DNA of 64,000 bases from assembly GCF_900110575.1 (NCBI RefSeq), contig NZ_FOEF01000003.1:62001-126000 (forward strand), read 5' to 3'. The translations under genes and the position numbers were made by a program. The DNA comes from Amycolatopsis saalfeldensis (GTDB lineage: Bacteria; Actinomycetota; Actinomycetes; Mycobacteriales; Pseudonocardiaceae). Shown here in pieces: positions 53,018-62,477 of this stretch. The notes below the pieces were generated by a model. It did no database searches. It was not told the DNA's origin and worked only from the letters and a program-made list of their open reading frames with translations. Numbering within the stretch: position 1 is the stretch's first letter; each line of letters starts with the position of its first letter.

Positions 53018-54148
53018 TCAGGCCGGCAGGCCGACCAGGCCGGCCAGCCGCGCGCGGTGCCGGCCGGGGGTGCCGAACGCCAGCTCGTCGCTCTTGGCGC
53101 GCTTGAGGTAGAGGTGCGCGGGATGCTCCCACGTCATGCCGATCCCGCCGTGCAGCTGGATCGCCTCCTCGACCGCGTGCACCGCGATCGGCGCGGCGCG
53201 GGCCTGCGCCACGGCGACCGCGATCGGCACGTCGAAGCCGCCCGCGAGGGCGTCGGCGGCGTACCGGGCGGTCGCGCGGGCGTTGACCAGGTCGGTGTAC
53301 AGGTTCGCCAGCCGGTGCTTGAGCGACTGGAACCCGCCGACCGGGCGGCCGAACTGGTACCGGCCCTTCAGATACGCCACCGTCGTGGTCAGCGCCCATT
53401 CGGTGAGCCCGGTCTGCTCCGAGGCCAGCAGCCCCGCCGCCGTGGTCACGGCGTTGTCCAGTGCCGCGACCGCCTGGTCGCCGGATGTGAACCGGCGCGT
53501 CGGCGCGTTCTCCAGCACGACGTCGGCGACGCGGCGGGTCAGGTCCAGCGACACCAATTCCGTCACCGTGGCCGAAGCCGCCTCCACCGCGTACAGCCCC
53601 GGCCCGTCCGGTCCGGTGGCCGGCACCACGAGCAGCTCGGCCACGGACGCGTCGACGACCGTGCCGACGCGGCCGCTGAGCGTGCCGTCCGCGTTGACCG
53701 TGACTGTCGCCGGGAACTCCGCCCCAGGCGCGGTCGTCAGGGGAACGGCCAGCGCCCCGGTCAGCTCGCCGCCGGCCAGCCGGGGGAGCAGCTCGCCGAT
53801 CACCGGGTCGGCCGAGTCGGCGCCGAGCAGCGCCGTCGTCGCGAGCACCGCGCTGCCGAGGAACGGCACCGGTGCGACGCTGCGGCCCAGTTCTTCCAGC
53901 ACGACGGCGGCCTCACGCGCCGTGGCGCCGGCGCCGCCCAGCTCCTCGGGCACCATCAGCCCGGCGGCGCCGAGGTCGGCGGCGAGGGTCTTCCACAGCT
54001 TCAGGTCGTACGGCTCGGCTGTCTCCACCCGGGCCAGCAGCGCCGCCGGGGCGACCCGGTCGGTGAGCAGATCACGCACGGACGAGCGCAAGTCTTCCTC
54101 GACGTCCGAATACAGCAGATCCGGCGTGGGTAACTCGGTCGAAGTCAT
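53018..54148 (-). CDS. Acyl-CoA dehydrogenase (FadE-type), smaller subunit-like
   Basis: A 376-residue acyl-CoA dehydrogenase. It has the N-terminal helical domain (EDLRSSVRDLLTDRVAPAAL), a middle beta domain and a C-terminal helical domain (ALTTTVAYLKGRYQFGRPVG and IQLHGGIGMTWEHPAHLYLK). The middle domain lacks the strong FAD-binding TExxAGSD motif of the neighbour at 54145. The pair may be a heteromeric ACAD as described for actinobacterial FadE pairs (inference). ATGA overlap with the upstream dehydrogenase. Last gene of the operon. Confidence 0.9.
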   Translation of the reverse strand: MTSTELPTPDLLYSDVEEDLRSSVRDLLTDRVAPAALLARVETAEPYDLKLWKTLAADLGAAGLMVPEELGGAGATAREAAVVLEELGRSVAPVPFLGSAVLATTALLGADSADPVIGELLPRLAGGELTGALAVPLTTAPGAEFPATVTVNADGTLSGRVGTVVDASVAELLVVPATGPDGPGLYAVEAASATVTELVSLDLTRRVADVVLENAPTRRFTSGDQAVAALDNAVTTAAGLLASEQTGLTEWALTTTVAYLKGRYQFGRPVGGFQSLKHRLANLYTDLVNARATARYAADALAGGFDVPIAVAVAQARAAPIAVHAVEEAIQLHGGIGMTWEHPAHLYLKRAKSDELAFGTPGRHRARLAGLVGLPA

Positions 54149-55329
54149 CGGGGCAGGTCCTTCCAAGCGACGTCCTTGTCGACCCGCGGCTCGGACGGCA
54201 GCCCCAGCACACGCTCGGCGATGATGTTGCGCAGCACCTCCGAGGTGCCGCCCTCGATGGAGTTGCCCTTCGCGCGCAGGTAGCGGTAACCGGGCTCGCG
54301 GCTGGTGAAATCGACCACCTCGGAACGGCGGAACGTCCAGTCGTCGTACCGCAGGCCCTCTTCGCCCAGCAGCTCGATCTCCAGCCCGGTCAGCTGCTGG
54401 TTCAGCTCGGAGAACGCCACCTTCATCGCCGAGCCCTCCGGCCCGGGCGCGCCGGCGGCCAGCTGCTGGCGCAACCGCGATCCCGCCAGCCGCAACGCTT
54501 CCGACTCCACCCAGTGCTGCACGAGCCGGTCACGCAGCTCCGGCGTCCGCAGCTCGGGCCGCTCCCGCCAGGTCTGCGCGACCAGCCCGATCAGGCCGCC
54601 CTCGCGGGGCACGGCGCTGCCGCCGATGGCCACGCGCTCGTTCATCAGCGTGGTCTGCGCGACCTTCCAGCCCTCGCCGACGGAGCCGATCCGCAGGCTG
54701 TCGGGGATCCGGACCTCGGTCAGGAACACCTCGTTGAACTCGGCCTCGCCGGTGATCTGGCGCAGCGGCCGCACCTCGACCCCGGGCGCGGTCATGTCGC
54801 ACAGGAAGTAGGTCATGCCCTGGTGCTTCGGCACGTCCGGGTCGGTGCGGGTGACCAGGATGGCCCACTGCGCGTGGTGCGCGCCCGAGGTCCACACCTT
54901 CTGCCCGGTGACGATCCAGTCGTCGCCGTCGCGCACCGCGCGGGTGGCCAGCGCGGCGAGGTCGGAGCCCGCGCCCGGCTCGCTGAACAGCTGGCACCAC
55001 ACCTCCTCACCGGTCCACAGTGGACGGAGGTAGCGCTGCTTCTGCTCCGGCGTGCCGAAGGCGAGGATGGTCGGCGCGGCCATGCCGAGGCCGATCACGT
55101 TCCGTCGCGGGTCGTTGTCCGGCGCCCCGGCCTCCGCGAACGCGGCGTCGACCCCGGGCTGCAGCGCGCGCGGGGCACCTTGCCCGCCCAGGCCCTCGGG
55201 GAAGTGCACCCAGGCCAGCCCCGCGTCGAAGCGGGCGCGCAGGAACTCCAGCCGGTCGGCGGTCTTCGGGTCGTGCGCGGCGAGGAACCGTTCGACGTGG
55301 GCGCGCAGGTCCTCGGCGGTGACGGTCAT
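54145..55329 (-). CDS. Acyl-CoA dehydrogenase (FadE-type)
   Basis: A 394-residue acyl-CoA dehydrogenase with the FAD/substrate motifs [20 protein letters not shown] (~130) and [20 protein letters not shown], and the C-terminal [20 protein letters not shown]. It would form a 2,3-double bond in an acyl-CoA. The ATG at 55329 overlaps the preceding gene stop as ATGA, and its own stop overlaps the next. It and the 53018 protein are the candidate heteromeric pair. Confidence 0.93.
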   Translation of the reverse strand: MTVTAEDLRAHVERFLAAHDPKTADRLEFLRARFDAGLAWVHFPEGLGGQGAPRALQPGVDAAFAEAGAPDNDPRRNVIGLGMAAPTILAFGTPEQKQRYLRPLWTGEEVWCQLFSEPGAGSDLAALATRAVRDGDDWIVTGQKVWTSGAHHAQWAILVTRTDPDVPKHQGMTYFLCDMTAPGVEVRPLRQITGEAEFNEVFLTEVRIPDSLRIGSVGEGWKVAQTTLMNERVAIGGSAVPREGGLIGLVAQTWRERPELRTPELRDRLVQHWVESEALRLAGSRLRQQLAAGAPGPEGSAMKVAFSELNQQLTGLEIELLGEEGLRYDDWTFRRSEVVDFTSREPGYRYLRAKGNSIEGGTSEVLRNIIAERVLGLPSEPRVDKDVAWKDLPR

Positions 55330-56549
55330 CGAGCGGTCTCCGTGCGGTACTTCTTCAGCTCGCGGCGGGCCAGCGAGCGCTTGTGCACCTCGTCCGGGCC
55401 GTCGGCCAGGCGCAGCGTGCGCACCCCCGCCCACAGCTCGGCCAGCGGGAAGTCCTGGCTGACGCCGCCGGCGCCGTGCGCCTGGATCGCCTTGTCCAGG
55501 ATCCACTCGACCTGGATCGGGGTGGAGATCTTGATCGACTGGATCTCGGTGTGCGCGCCCTGGTTGCCCGCGGTGTCCATCAGCCACGCCGTCTTGAGCA
55601 CCAGCAGCCGCTGCTGCTCGATGCGCACGCGGGACTCGGCGATCCAGTCCTGCACCACGCCCTGGTCGGCGATGGGCTTGCCGAACGCCTGCCGCGAGAG
55701 CGTGCGGCGGCACATCAGCTCCAGCGCGCGCTCGGCCATGCCGATGGCGCGCATGCAGTGGTGGATGCGGCCCGGGCCGAGGCGGGCCTGCGCGACGGCG
55801 AACCCGGCGCCCTCGCTGGCGATCAGGTTCTCCGCCGGCACACGCACGTCCTCGAACAGCACCTCGGCGTGCCCGCCGTGGTCGCCGTCGGTGTAGCCGA
55901 ACACGCGCATGCCGCGCTTGATCGTCAGGCCGGGGGTGCCGCGCGGGACCAGGATCATGCTCTGCTGCTGGTGCGGGGCGGCCTCGGGGTCGGTCTTGCC
56001 CATCACGATGAAGATCTTGCAGTTCGGGTTCATCGCACCGGAGATGTACCACTTGCGGCCGTTGATCACGTACTCGTCGCCGTCACGCCGGATGCTGGTG
56101 GCGATGTTGCGCGCGTCGGAGGAGGCCACCTCGGGCTCGGTCATCGCGAACGCTGACCGGATCTCGCCGTCCAGCAACGGTTGCAGCCACTGCTTCTTCT
56201 GCTGCTCGGTGCCGAACATGTGCAGTACTTCCATGTTGCCGGTGTCCGGCGCGGCGCAGTTCACCGCGGTCGGCGCGAGCCGCGGGCTGCGGCCGGTGAT
56301 CTCGGCCAGCGGCGCGTACTGCAGGTTGGTCAGCCCCGCGCCCTGTTCGCCGGGCAGGAAGAAGTTCCACAGGCCGCGCTTGCGGGCCTCGGCCTTCAGC
56401 TCCTCGACGATCGGCGCGGTGGTCCACGGGTCGTCGCTCGCGGCGAGCTGTTCTTCGAACACGGCTTCGGCGGGGTAGATGTGCGAGTCCATGAACTCGA
56501 GGAGCTTCCCCCGCAGCTCCTCGGTGACGGCGTCGTACGCGAACTCCAT
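55326..56549 (-). CDS. Acyl-CoA dehydrogenase (ACAD10/11-like)
   Basis: A 407-residue acyl-CoA dehydrogenase with [20 protein letters not shown] at ~130, [20 protein letters not shown], and [20 protein letters not shown] near the C terminus. These match the ACAD11-type enzymes of actinobacteria and eukaryotes, which handle 4-hydroxy or branched acyl-CoAs. In eukaryotes this domain is fused to a kinase-like domain; here that partner is the separate gene at 56549, whose stop touches this start. Confidence 0.93.
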   Translation of the reverse strand: MEFAYDAVTEELRGKLLEFMDSHIYPAEAVFEEQLAASDDPWTTAPIVEELKAEARKRGLWNFFLPGEQGAGLTNLQYAPLAEITGRSPRLAPTAVNCAAPDTGNMEVLHMFGTEQQKKQWLQPLLDGEIRSAFAMTEPEVASSDARNIATSIRRDGDEYVINGRKWYISGAMNPNCKIFIVMGKTDPEAAPHQQQSMILVPRGTPGLTIKRGMRVFGYTDGDHGGHAEVLFEDVRVPAENLIASEGAGFAVAQARLGPGRIHHCMRAIGMAERALELMCRRTLSRQAFGKPIADQGVVQDWIAESRVRIEQQRLLVLKTAWLMDTAGNQGAHTEIQSIKISTPIQVEWILDKAIQAHGAGGVSQDFPLAELWAGVRTLRLADGPDEVHKRSLARRELKKYRTETAR

Positions 56550-57574
56550 TACTTCTCCTCTTTGAGCGACTCGTTGCCGTGCGCGATGAGGGGGACGACG
56601 CCGGACCCGACGTTCTCGAAGCCCGCCCCGACGGTCTGGCCCTTGCTGTAGCGGAAGTAGATGCCTTCCAGGATCACTGCGAGCTTGAAAAACGCGAAGC
56701 TGACGTACCAGTTGAGCGCGGAGACGTCCCGCCCCGAGCGCTCGGCGTAGCGGGCCACGACCTCGTCGGTGCTCGGGTAGCCGGGCGCGGAGCTGGCGTT
56801 GGACACCATCTGCAGCGAGACCTTGTCCCGCTCGGCGTACGCGACCAGCAGCGCGACGTCGGTGAGCGGGTCGCCGAGGGTGGACATCTCCCAGTCCAGC
56901 ACCGCGGTGATCCGGTCGTCGCCGTCCACGAGCACGTTGTCCAGCCGGTAGTCGCCGTGCACGATCGACGGCGGGCCGGAGACCGGCAGCTTCGCCGCCA
57001 GCCGGTCGTGCAGCGTGTCGACGCCGGGCAGGTCGCGGCTGCGCGAGCCGTCGAGCTGCTTCTTCCAGCGCCGCAGCTGCCGCTCCAGAAACCCGTCCGG
57101 GCGCCCGAAATCGCCGAGCCCGGCCGCGGCCGGGTCCACCGCGTGCAGGTCGACGAGCGTGTCGACCAGCGCGTCGGCGATCGCGCGGGTGCGCGCGGGA
57201 CCGAGCTCGGCCAGCTGCTTGTCGCTGCGGTACGGCGTGCCCGCCACGAACTCCATCACGTAGAACTGCGCGCCGAGCACGTCGGCGTCCTGGCACAGTA
57301 CGACGGTTTCCGGCACCGGCACCGCGGTGTCGTGCAGGCCCGAGATCACGCGGAACTCGCGGGCCATGTCGTGCGCCGTCGGCAGCACGTGGCCCAGCGG
57401 CGGGCGGCGCACCACCCACCGCCCGGCCCCGTCGGTGACGATGTAGGTGAGGTTCGACCGGCCGCCCTGCACCACCTCGGCGCTCAGCTCACCGGTGACG
57501 AGACCGGGCCGCTGCCCGTCCAGGTGGGCGCGCAGCCGGCCGAGGTCGAGGCCGGGCGGGTCGGTCGGGGTCAT
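56549..57574 (-). CDS. APH-type phosphotransferase (ACAD10/11 kinase-like)
   Basis: A 341-residue aminoglycoside-phosphotransferase-fold kinase. Visible motifs are VVRRPPLG (ATP-binding Arg/Lys strand), catalytic loop [16 protein letters not shown] at about residue 205, and metal site [20 protein letters not shown]. The combination of this kinase with an ACAD gene is that of ACAD10/11, which phosphorylates a 4-hydroxyacyl-CoA and then eliminates phosphate. It is the first gene after the TACCGAC operator at 57603. Confidence 0.92.
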   Translation of the reverse strand: MTPTDPPGLDLGRLRAHLDGQRPGLVTGELSAEVVQGGRSNLTYIVTDGAGRWVVRRPPLGHVLPTAHDMAREFRVISGLHDTAVPVPETVVLCQDADVLGAQFYVMEFVAGTPYRSDKQLAELGPARTRAIADALVDTLVDLHAVDPAAAGLGDFGRPDGFLERQLRRWKKQLDGSRSRDLPGVDTLHDRLAAKLPVSGPPSIVHGDYRLDNVLVDGDDRITAVLDWEMSTLGDPLTDVALLVAYAERDKVSLQMVSNASSAPGYPSTDEVVARYAERSGRDVSALNWYVSFAFFKLAVILEGIYFRYSKGQTVGAGFENVGSGVVPLIAHGNESLKEEK

Positions 57575-57602
57575 CGAGGCTCCTCAGGGTTTCGAGTCAC
57601 GG

Positions 57603-57618
57603 TACCGACTAGTCGGTA
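57603..57618. promoter_or_regulatory. Palindromic operator, TACCGAC type, site 2
   Basis: TACCGACTAGTCGGTA is a perfect 16-base palindrome 29 bases upstream of the phosphotransferase start, in the 85-base gap after the MaoC gene. It matches the box at 42426. It divides the two-gene FabG-MaoC unit from the four-gene kinase-FadE unit. Confidence 0.85.
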
Positions 57619-57659
57619 TGTCGTACAGCGGCCGGATCGGGACCCGGCCACGGCCCGGC

Positions 57660-58118
57660 TCAGGCGATCAGCCGGGCGACCATCTCGGCGACGCAGGCGG
57701 GCTTGGCCTCGCCCTCGATCTCGACGGTCCAGCGCACCACGGCCTGCTTCCCGCCGGGCACGTCGGTGACCTCGGCCAGGTCGGCACTGCCGCGCACCCG
57801 CGAGCCGACCTTCACCGGCTGCGGGAAGCGCACCTTGTTGAGGCCGTAGTTGATGCCCATCTTCAGGCCGTCGACCCGGTAGATCTCCGGGCCGAACATC
57901 GGGATGAGCGACAGCGTGAGGAACCCGTGCGCGATGGTGGCGCCGAACGGGCCCTGCGCCGCCTTCTCGGCGTCGAGGTGGATCCACTGGTGGTCGCCGG
58001 TGGCGTCGGCGAACAGCTGCACCCGGTCCTGGCCGATCGTGTGCCAGTCGCTCTCGCCGAGGTGCTCGCCGACCGCGCCGGCGAATTCGGAGATGTCGGA
58101 GAACACGCGCACGGCCAT
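57660..58118 (-). CDS. MaoC-like (R)-specific enoyl-CoA hydratase
   Basis: A 152-residue hotdog-fold hydratase. The hydratase motif is readable as FADATGDHQWIHLDAEKAAQ with Asp and His (about residues 38-50), then FGATIAHGFLTLSLIP. It would hydrate a 2-enoyl-CoA. The ATG shares one base with the FabG stop (TGATG). With the FabG-like enzyme and the acyl-CoA dehydrogenases it completes a beta-oxidation-like set. Confidence 0.92.
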   Translation of the reverse strand: MAVRVFSDISEFAGAVGEHLGESDWHTIGQDRVQLFADATGDHQWIHLDAEKAAQGPFGATIAHGFLTLSLIPMFGPEIYRVDGLKMGINYGLNKVRFPQPVKVGSRVRGSADLAEVTDVPGGKQAVVRWTVEIEGEAKPACVAEMVARLIA

Positions 58119-58879
58119 CAGTCCTTCGGCCCGCCGGCGACATAGATAACCTGGCCGGAGATGAAGCCGGCGCCGTCGCTGACCAGGAACGAGGCCAGGT
58201 TCGCGATGTCCTCGGGCGTGCCGACGCGCTGCACCGGGATCTGCGCGGCGGCCGCGGCCTTGAACTCCTCGAAGCCCATGCCGATCCGCTCGGCCGTCGC
58301 GGCGGTCATGTCCGTGGCGATGAAGCCCGGCGCGATCGCGTTCGCGGTGACGCCGAACTTGCCCAGCTCGATGGCGAGGGTCTTGGTGAAGCCCTGCATG
58401 CCCGCCTTGGCCGCGGAGTAGTTGACCTGGCCGCGGTTGCCCAGCGCGGAGGTGCTGGACAGGTTGACGATCCGGCCCCACTTCTCCTGCGTCTGGTACT
58501 TCTGCACCGCGCGCGCCATCAGGAACGAGCCCTTGAGGTGCACCCCCAGCACGGAGTCCCAGTCCTGCTCGGTCATCTTGAACAGCAGGTTGTCGCGGGT
58601 GATGCCGGCGTTGTTGATCAGCACCGTCGGCGCGCCGAGCTCTTCGGCCACGCGGGTGACGGCGGCGTCCACCTGCTCGGCGTCACTGACGTCGAGCGGC
58701 ACGCCGACGGCCTTCCCGCCGTCGGCGGCGATCGCTTCCGCGCCTTGTTTCACCCCGGCCTCGTCCAGGTCCAGCAGGCCGACGGCGAACCCGTCGGCGG
58801 CGAGCCGGCGCGCGACCGCGGCGCCGATGCCACGGCCGGCCCCGGTCACGATGGCCACGCGGGAGGGGGAATCGGTCAC
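58118..58879 (-). CDS. FabG-like SDR (3-ketoacyl reductase type)
   Basis: A 253-residue SDR with TGAGRGIGAA at residue 11, NNAGITRDNLL, catalytic Ser in NLSSTSA, YSAAK and the family ending GFISGQVIYVAGG. Asp after strand two (LLDLDEAG) suggests NAD(H), as for 3-hydroxyacyl-CoA oxidation. It is the first gene of the minus-strand FabG-MaoC unit and lies 156 bases below the TAAGCG operator at 59035. Confidence 0.93.
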   Translation of the reverse strand: MTDSPSRVAIVTGAGRGIGAAVARRLAADGFAVGLLDLDEAGVKQGAEAIAADGGKAVGVPLDVSDAEQVDAAVTRVAEELGAPTVLINNAGITRDNLLFKMTEQDWDSVLGVHLKGSFLMARAVQKYQTQEKWGRIVNLSSTSALGNRGQVNYSAAKAGMQGFTKTLAIELGKFGVTANAIAPGFIATDMTAATAERIGMGFEEFKAAAAAQIPVQRVGTPEDIANLASFLVSDGAGFISGQVIYVAGGPKD

Positions 58880-59034
58880 GGGGAACTCCTCGTCGTTGAG
58901 AAAGAGCGGTTTCCGCTGCTGCCGGGACCGGGCACGCCGGCCGGGAGGGTCCTCCGGTGCCCCGCCCCGCGAGCCGCGGTCGTGGTGCCCGGATCGTAGC
59001 CAACCGGCGCCGCCGTCGCCCGGGGCAGCGGCGG

Positions 59035-59048
59035 TAAGCGTACGCTTA
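59035..59048. promoter_or_regulatory. Palindromic operator, TAAGCG type, site 2
   Basis: TAAGCGTACGCTTA is a perfect palindrome that shares both arms with the box at 35099-35114. It lies between the NACHT gene stop (59094) and the FabG start (58879), so it can only serve the FabG operon. Confidence 0.82.
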
Positions 59049-59093
59049 TCATGCGATTTGCGCGAGGGCTTCCGGCTCGCCGCGGCGGTGCGG

Positions 59094-62000
59094 CTACTTG
59101 CGGTGGATCCGGCAGCTGGGCTCGAGAAGCTCGATCCCGCCGGCCTCCTGGCCGCGCATCAGGTACACGGCCAGGTCCTCCCGTCCGGCCAGGGGAGCGA
59201 GGTCGACGTCGGTGCTGTCGTAGAGCCAGAGGTGCCGGAGCGCGGGAAGATCCCGCAGCGGCGCGAGGTCGGGCAGCGGATGGTGATCGGTGAGGCGGAG
59301 CGTCTGCAACGCCTTCATCCCGCGGAGGGGTTCGAGGCTTTCGACGGCCGAGCCGGAAAGGTCGAGCAGTTCCAGATCGGCCAGCGCGGACAGCGGCGCC
59401 GGGTCCAGTTCGGGGCTGTCGCGCAGCCAGACCCGCTGCAGGGTGCCGGCCCAGCGCGGCAGGCGCGTGATGTCGGACAGGTCCCGGCAGCGGTGCAGGC
59501 CGAACCACTGGGGGTGGTCGAGGAAATCGAGCGGGGCGAGGTCTCGCAGTCCGTCGACGTCGCGCAGGCCGACGAGCTCCAGCCGGGTCAGCCGGCCGAG
59601 TTCGGGGAGCATCGCCGCGTCCCCGAAGCGGGCGAGTTGCAGCCCGGTGAGCCGGGGCAGGGCCCCGAGTGCGGCGTAGCCGGTGGCGGGGGTGAGCAGA
59701 TCGAGCCGGGTCAGCGTGCGCGCCGGCTCGAGCTGCGTCAGATCGAGCGGCTCGGCGCGCGGGCCGCCGTGCAGGATCGCGAGGAACTCCAGGTTGGCCG
59801 ACGCGAGCGGGGTGAGATCGGTCAGCGCGGGGTCCAGCACGGTGAGACCGCGCAGCCGGGGCAGCGACCGGATGAATTCCCAGTCGCCGTGCCCGTCGCC
59901 GAACTGGCAGACCAGCTGTCGCAAGGCGCTCAGCCGGTGCAGCGCCGGGGTGACCACGGGGTCGTCGATGCGGAGGTAGCCGTGGCCCAGCGGCGAGGTG
60001 CCCAGCGGTGATTCGGCCAGCACCTGCCGGGCGTAGCGGTCGACGTCGAACCGCGGCCAGGCCCGGATCAGCTCGATCCGGACGGGCCGCTGAGTGTCGC
60101 CGCGGAACCGCGCGATGAGGGCGAGCGCCGCGTCACCGCCGATCTCGGCGGCGGCCTCGATGGTCGCCGCGATGGCGCCGGGGGTCTCCGGCTCCGTCTT
60201 GGCGAGCAGGTCGAGCACGAACTCGCCGGCCGACGCCACCATGCGGGCGTTGCGGGAACTGCGCGGCGGCAACAGCGTCGCGGTACGCCGTTCGATCTCC
60301 GCGCGCAGGGTCCCGCTCAGCTCGGGCGAGGTCTCCAGGCAGGCGAGCGCGAGAAGCTGCAACTGATTGCGTTGCCGGGTACTGCTTTCCGTGCGGAGGA
60401 TCCCGTACAGCAGCTCTTCGCGTTGCCGCGCGCTCGCGTGTCCCGCCGCCATGACCACGACCTCGTGCCAGTGGTCGGAGCCGGCGTTGCCGACCAGCAC
60501 CCCGATGTCGTCGGACTCGACGGCCGCCTTCGCCGCGAGGTACTCCTGGAAGCTGCGGTGCACGAAGTCCACCTGGCCGACGGTGGGCTCACGCAGCAGG
60601 CCGCTGCGTTCGAGCAGGTGCCGGAAGACCTCGTCCGGGCCGGCGTGGACCTGCGGCATCCCCGCCAGCTTGGTCCGGACCCGGTCCACGATGCGGGCGC
60701 TCCCGGCGCCGGACCAGCCATTTCGGACCAGCCAGTACGCGATGTCCTGGAGCAGAAGGGTTTGCTCGATGCGGGAAAGCCCGTTCGGCGGAACGATCCC
60801 GCGCTCCTTGTCCCTTCGCTCCAGCAGCAGGTGCAGGGAGATCTCGTAGAGCTCCATGCGGTTCTCGGGCAGCTCGGCCCGGCGGTCGCGGTGCAGGGCG
60901 CACAGCAGCGCGCACAACAGGGGGTTCTGCACGATGCGGCGCAGTCCCCGCCGCGCCGCGATCGCCGCGACCAGCTGCCGCTCGAACTCGTCGAGCGCGG
61001 TCCGCTCCTCGTTGTCCAGGGACTGCGCCCGCATCGCGTCGTGCCACTGGTGCACGAACGCGGTCACGTCGCGCTGCTCCATGGGCTGGAGTTCGGCGCC
61101 GACGAAGTGCTCTTCCCGCAGCCACTTCGCGTCGACCGAGCCGGGCCGCGAGGTCACCACGTACCGGGCGGCCGGGAACGCGTTGATGAGTTCCTTGAGC
61201 CACTCGGCCGCCTCCTGCCGGCGGGACGGCGCCAGCTCGTCGACGCCGTCCACGAGCAGGACCGCGCGCCCGGAGCGCAGCTGCCGGTGCACCCAGCCGT
61301 CCGGCATCTCGTCGGCGATGTGGCGCCCGACCCCGGTCAGGAACTGTTCGGGAGCCGGGAAAGGCTCCGACACGTAACGCCGGAGCCGGAGGAAAAACGG
61401 CACGACGTCGCCCCAGCCGGCGACGCCGTCCAGGTCGCCCTGCGCACAGCGGACGCTGATCCATTGCAGCAGCGTGGTTTTGCCCGCTCCCGCGTCACCG
61501 CGGATGAACAGCCGCTTCGTCCGCGGCAGCAGCTCCTCGATCCGGGTGACGCCCCCGGCGGCCGGCTGCTCTTCGTCGAAGGAATCAGCCGGCGCCGGGA
61601 GCGCGCCTTCGGCCAGGACGCCCAGGCTGAGATAGGCCACGGACAACGGGTACCGCCGGCTCGACTCGCCGATGGTGGCGCCGAAGACCGTCATCCGGTC
61701 CAGCGCGGTGACGACCTGGCGCCGGTAGTCGGCCTCGAAGTCCTCGCCGTCGCGGGACTGCGGCAATCGCGTCAGCACTTCGCGCAACAGGCCGAGGACC
61801 TGGGTGTCGCGCCGCAGCAGCTCGGTCAGCGCCCCGGCCTCGAACCGCGGCAGCGTGGTGACGATCTGCACCAGGTAAGCGCAGCACTCCCGGAGCACTC
61901 GCTGGTAGAACTCGGTGGCGTCGGCCGACAGCAGCGCCCGTTCGGGCACGCCGGGCACGGCGCGGACCAGGGAGCGGTACAGGAACCGGGCGTCGAGGTC

Positions 62001-62333
62001 GGCGGTGAAGAGGTCGAGGTCGGACAGGGCGGCGCCGGTGAAGGTTTCGGTCACCGCGTCGAGCGCGGCCAGCCGCTCGGACTCCGGGACCCCGCGGAAC
62101 TCGTGCTCTGCCAACGGCGCCAGCCGCTCGGCGACGATCTCCTCCATCTGCTCGAACGTCCGCCGCAGCCGGCGCTGCTCGACCGCGCCGGTGACCCGGG
62201 CGGTCAGCAGGTCGACGGCCTGTGCCGTGGCGTCGGCGGCCACCTGCCGATCGCCCATCCAGACCTTCGCCGCGCTCTTCACGATCGATGCCCCGAGCGC
62301 GAGCAGGACGCCTTCGAGACCGCTCACCGTCAA
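59094..62333 (-). CDS. NACHT NTPase with leucine-rich C-terminal repeats (possible defence protein)
   Basis: A 1079-residue STAND NTPase. Residues 1-250 are alpha-helical (VTGAVEQRRLRRTFEQMEEI), resembling the N-terminal helical domains found in bacterial NACHT proteins. The P-loop is GDAGAGKTTLLQW at ~283, Walker B is AVLLVDGVDELA at ~358, and a sensor-like VTSRPGS follows, with winged-helix and helical parts to ~700. From ~810 to 1070 there are irregular leucine-rich repeats (for example LTRLELVGLRDVDGLRDLAP, and LSDITRLPRWAGTLQRVW). This NLR-like layout is shared by bacterial anti-phage NACHT proteins, which trigger cell death on phage sensing. No separate effector gene is next to it. Confidence 0.88.
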   Translation of the reverse strand: MTVSGLEGVLLALGASIVKSAAKVWMGDRQVAADATAQAVDLLTARVTGAVEQRRLRRTFEQMEEIVAERLAPLAEHEFRGVPESERLAALDAVTETFTGAALSDLDLFTADLDARFLYRSLVRAVPGVPERALLSADATEFYQRVLRECCAYLVQIVTTLPRFEAGALTELLRRDTQVLGLLREVLTRLPQSRDGEDFEADYRRQVVTALDRMTVFGATIGESSRRYPLSVAYLSLGVLAEGALPAPADSFDEEQPAAGGVTRIEELLPRTKRLFIRGDAGAGKTTLLQWISVRCAQGDLDGVAGWGDVVPFFLRLRRYVSEPFPAPEQFLTGVGRHIADEMPDGWVHRQLRSGRAVLLVDGVDELAPSRRQEAAEWLKELINAFPAARYVVTSRPGSVDAKWLREEHFVGAELQPMEQRDVTAFVHQWHDAMRAQSLDNEERTALDEFERQLVAAIAARRGLRRIVQNPLLCALLCALHRDRRAELPENRMELYEISLHLLLERRDKERGIVPPNGLSRIEQTLLLQDIAYWLVRNGWSGAGSARIVDRVRTKLAGMPQVHAGPDEVFRHLLERSGLLREPTVGQVDFVHRSFQEYLAAKAAVESDDIGVLVGNAGSDHWHEVVVMAAGHASARQREELLYGILRTESSTRQRNQLQLLALACLETSPELSGTLRAEIERRTATLLPPRSSRNARMVASAGEFVLDLLAKTEPETPGAIAATIEAAAEIGGDAALALIARFRGDTQRPVRIELIRAWPRFDVDRYARQVLAESPLGTSPLGHGYLRIDDPVVTPALHRLSALRQLVCQFGDGHGDWEFIRSLPRLRGLTVLDPALTDLTPLASANLEFLAILHGGPRAEPLDLTQLEPARTLTRLDLLTPATGYAALGALPRLTGLQLARFGDAAMLPELGRLTRLELVGLRDVDGLRDLAPLDFLDHPQWFGLHRCRDLSDITRLPRWAGTLQRVWLRDSPELDPAPLSALADLELLDLSGSAVESLEPLRGMKALQTLRLTDHHPLPDLAPLRDLPALRHLWLYDSTDVDLAPLAGREDLAVYLMRGQEAGGIELLEPSCRIHRK

Positions 62334-62417
62334 CCCCCCGTCGCCGGCCTTCGAGGCTAGCGGCGCGGGCTGGTGACCGGCCAGTGCCCCGGCCGATTCG
62401 TCTAACCTCTCGATATA

Positions 62418-62433
62418 ACTTGACAGGTTAAGT
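62418..62433. promoter_or_regulatory. Imperfect palindrome in NACHT/MOSC divergent region
   Basis: ACTTGACAGGTTAAGT has arms matching at six of seven bases around AG. It lies 85 bases from the NACHT start and 45 from the MOSC start, within an AT-rich promoter stretch (GATATAACTTGACAGGTTAA). HxlR- or MarR-type regulators bind similar sites. Confidence 0.45.
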
Positions 62434-62477
62434 CGGTAGGTTCACCCTTGATCCCGGGGCGAGCCGGGAGAAGGCCG

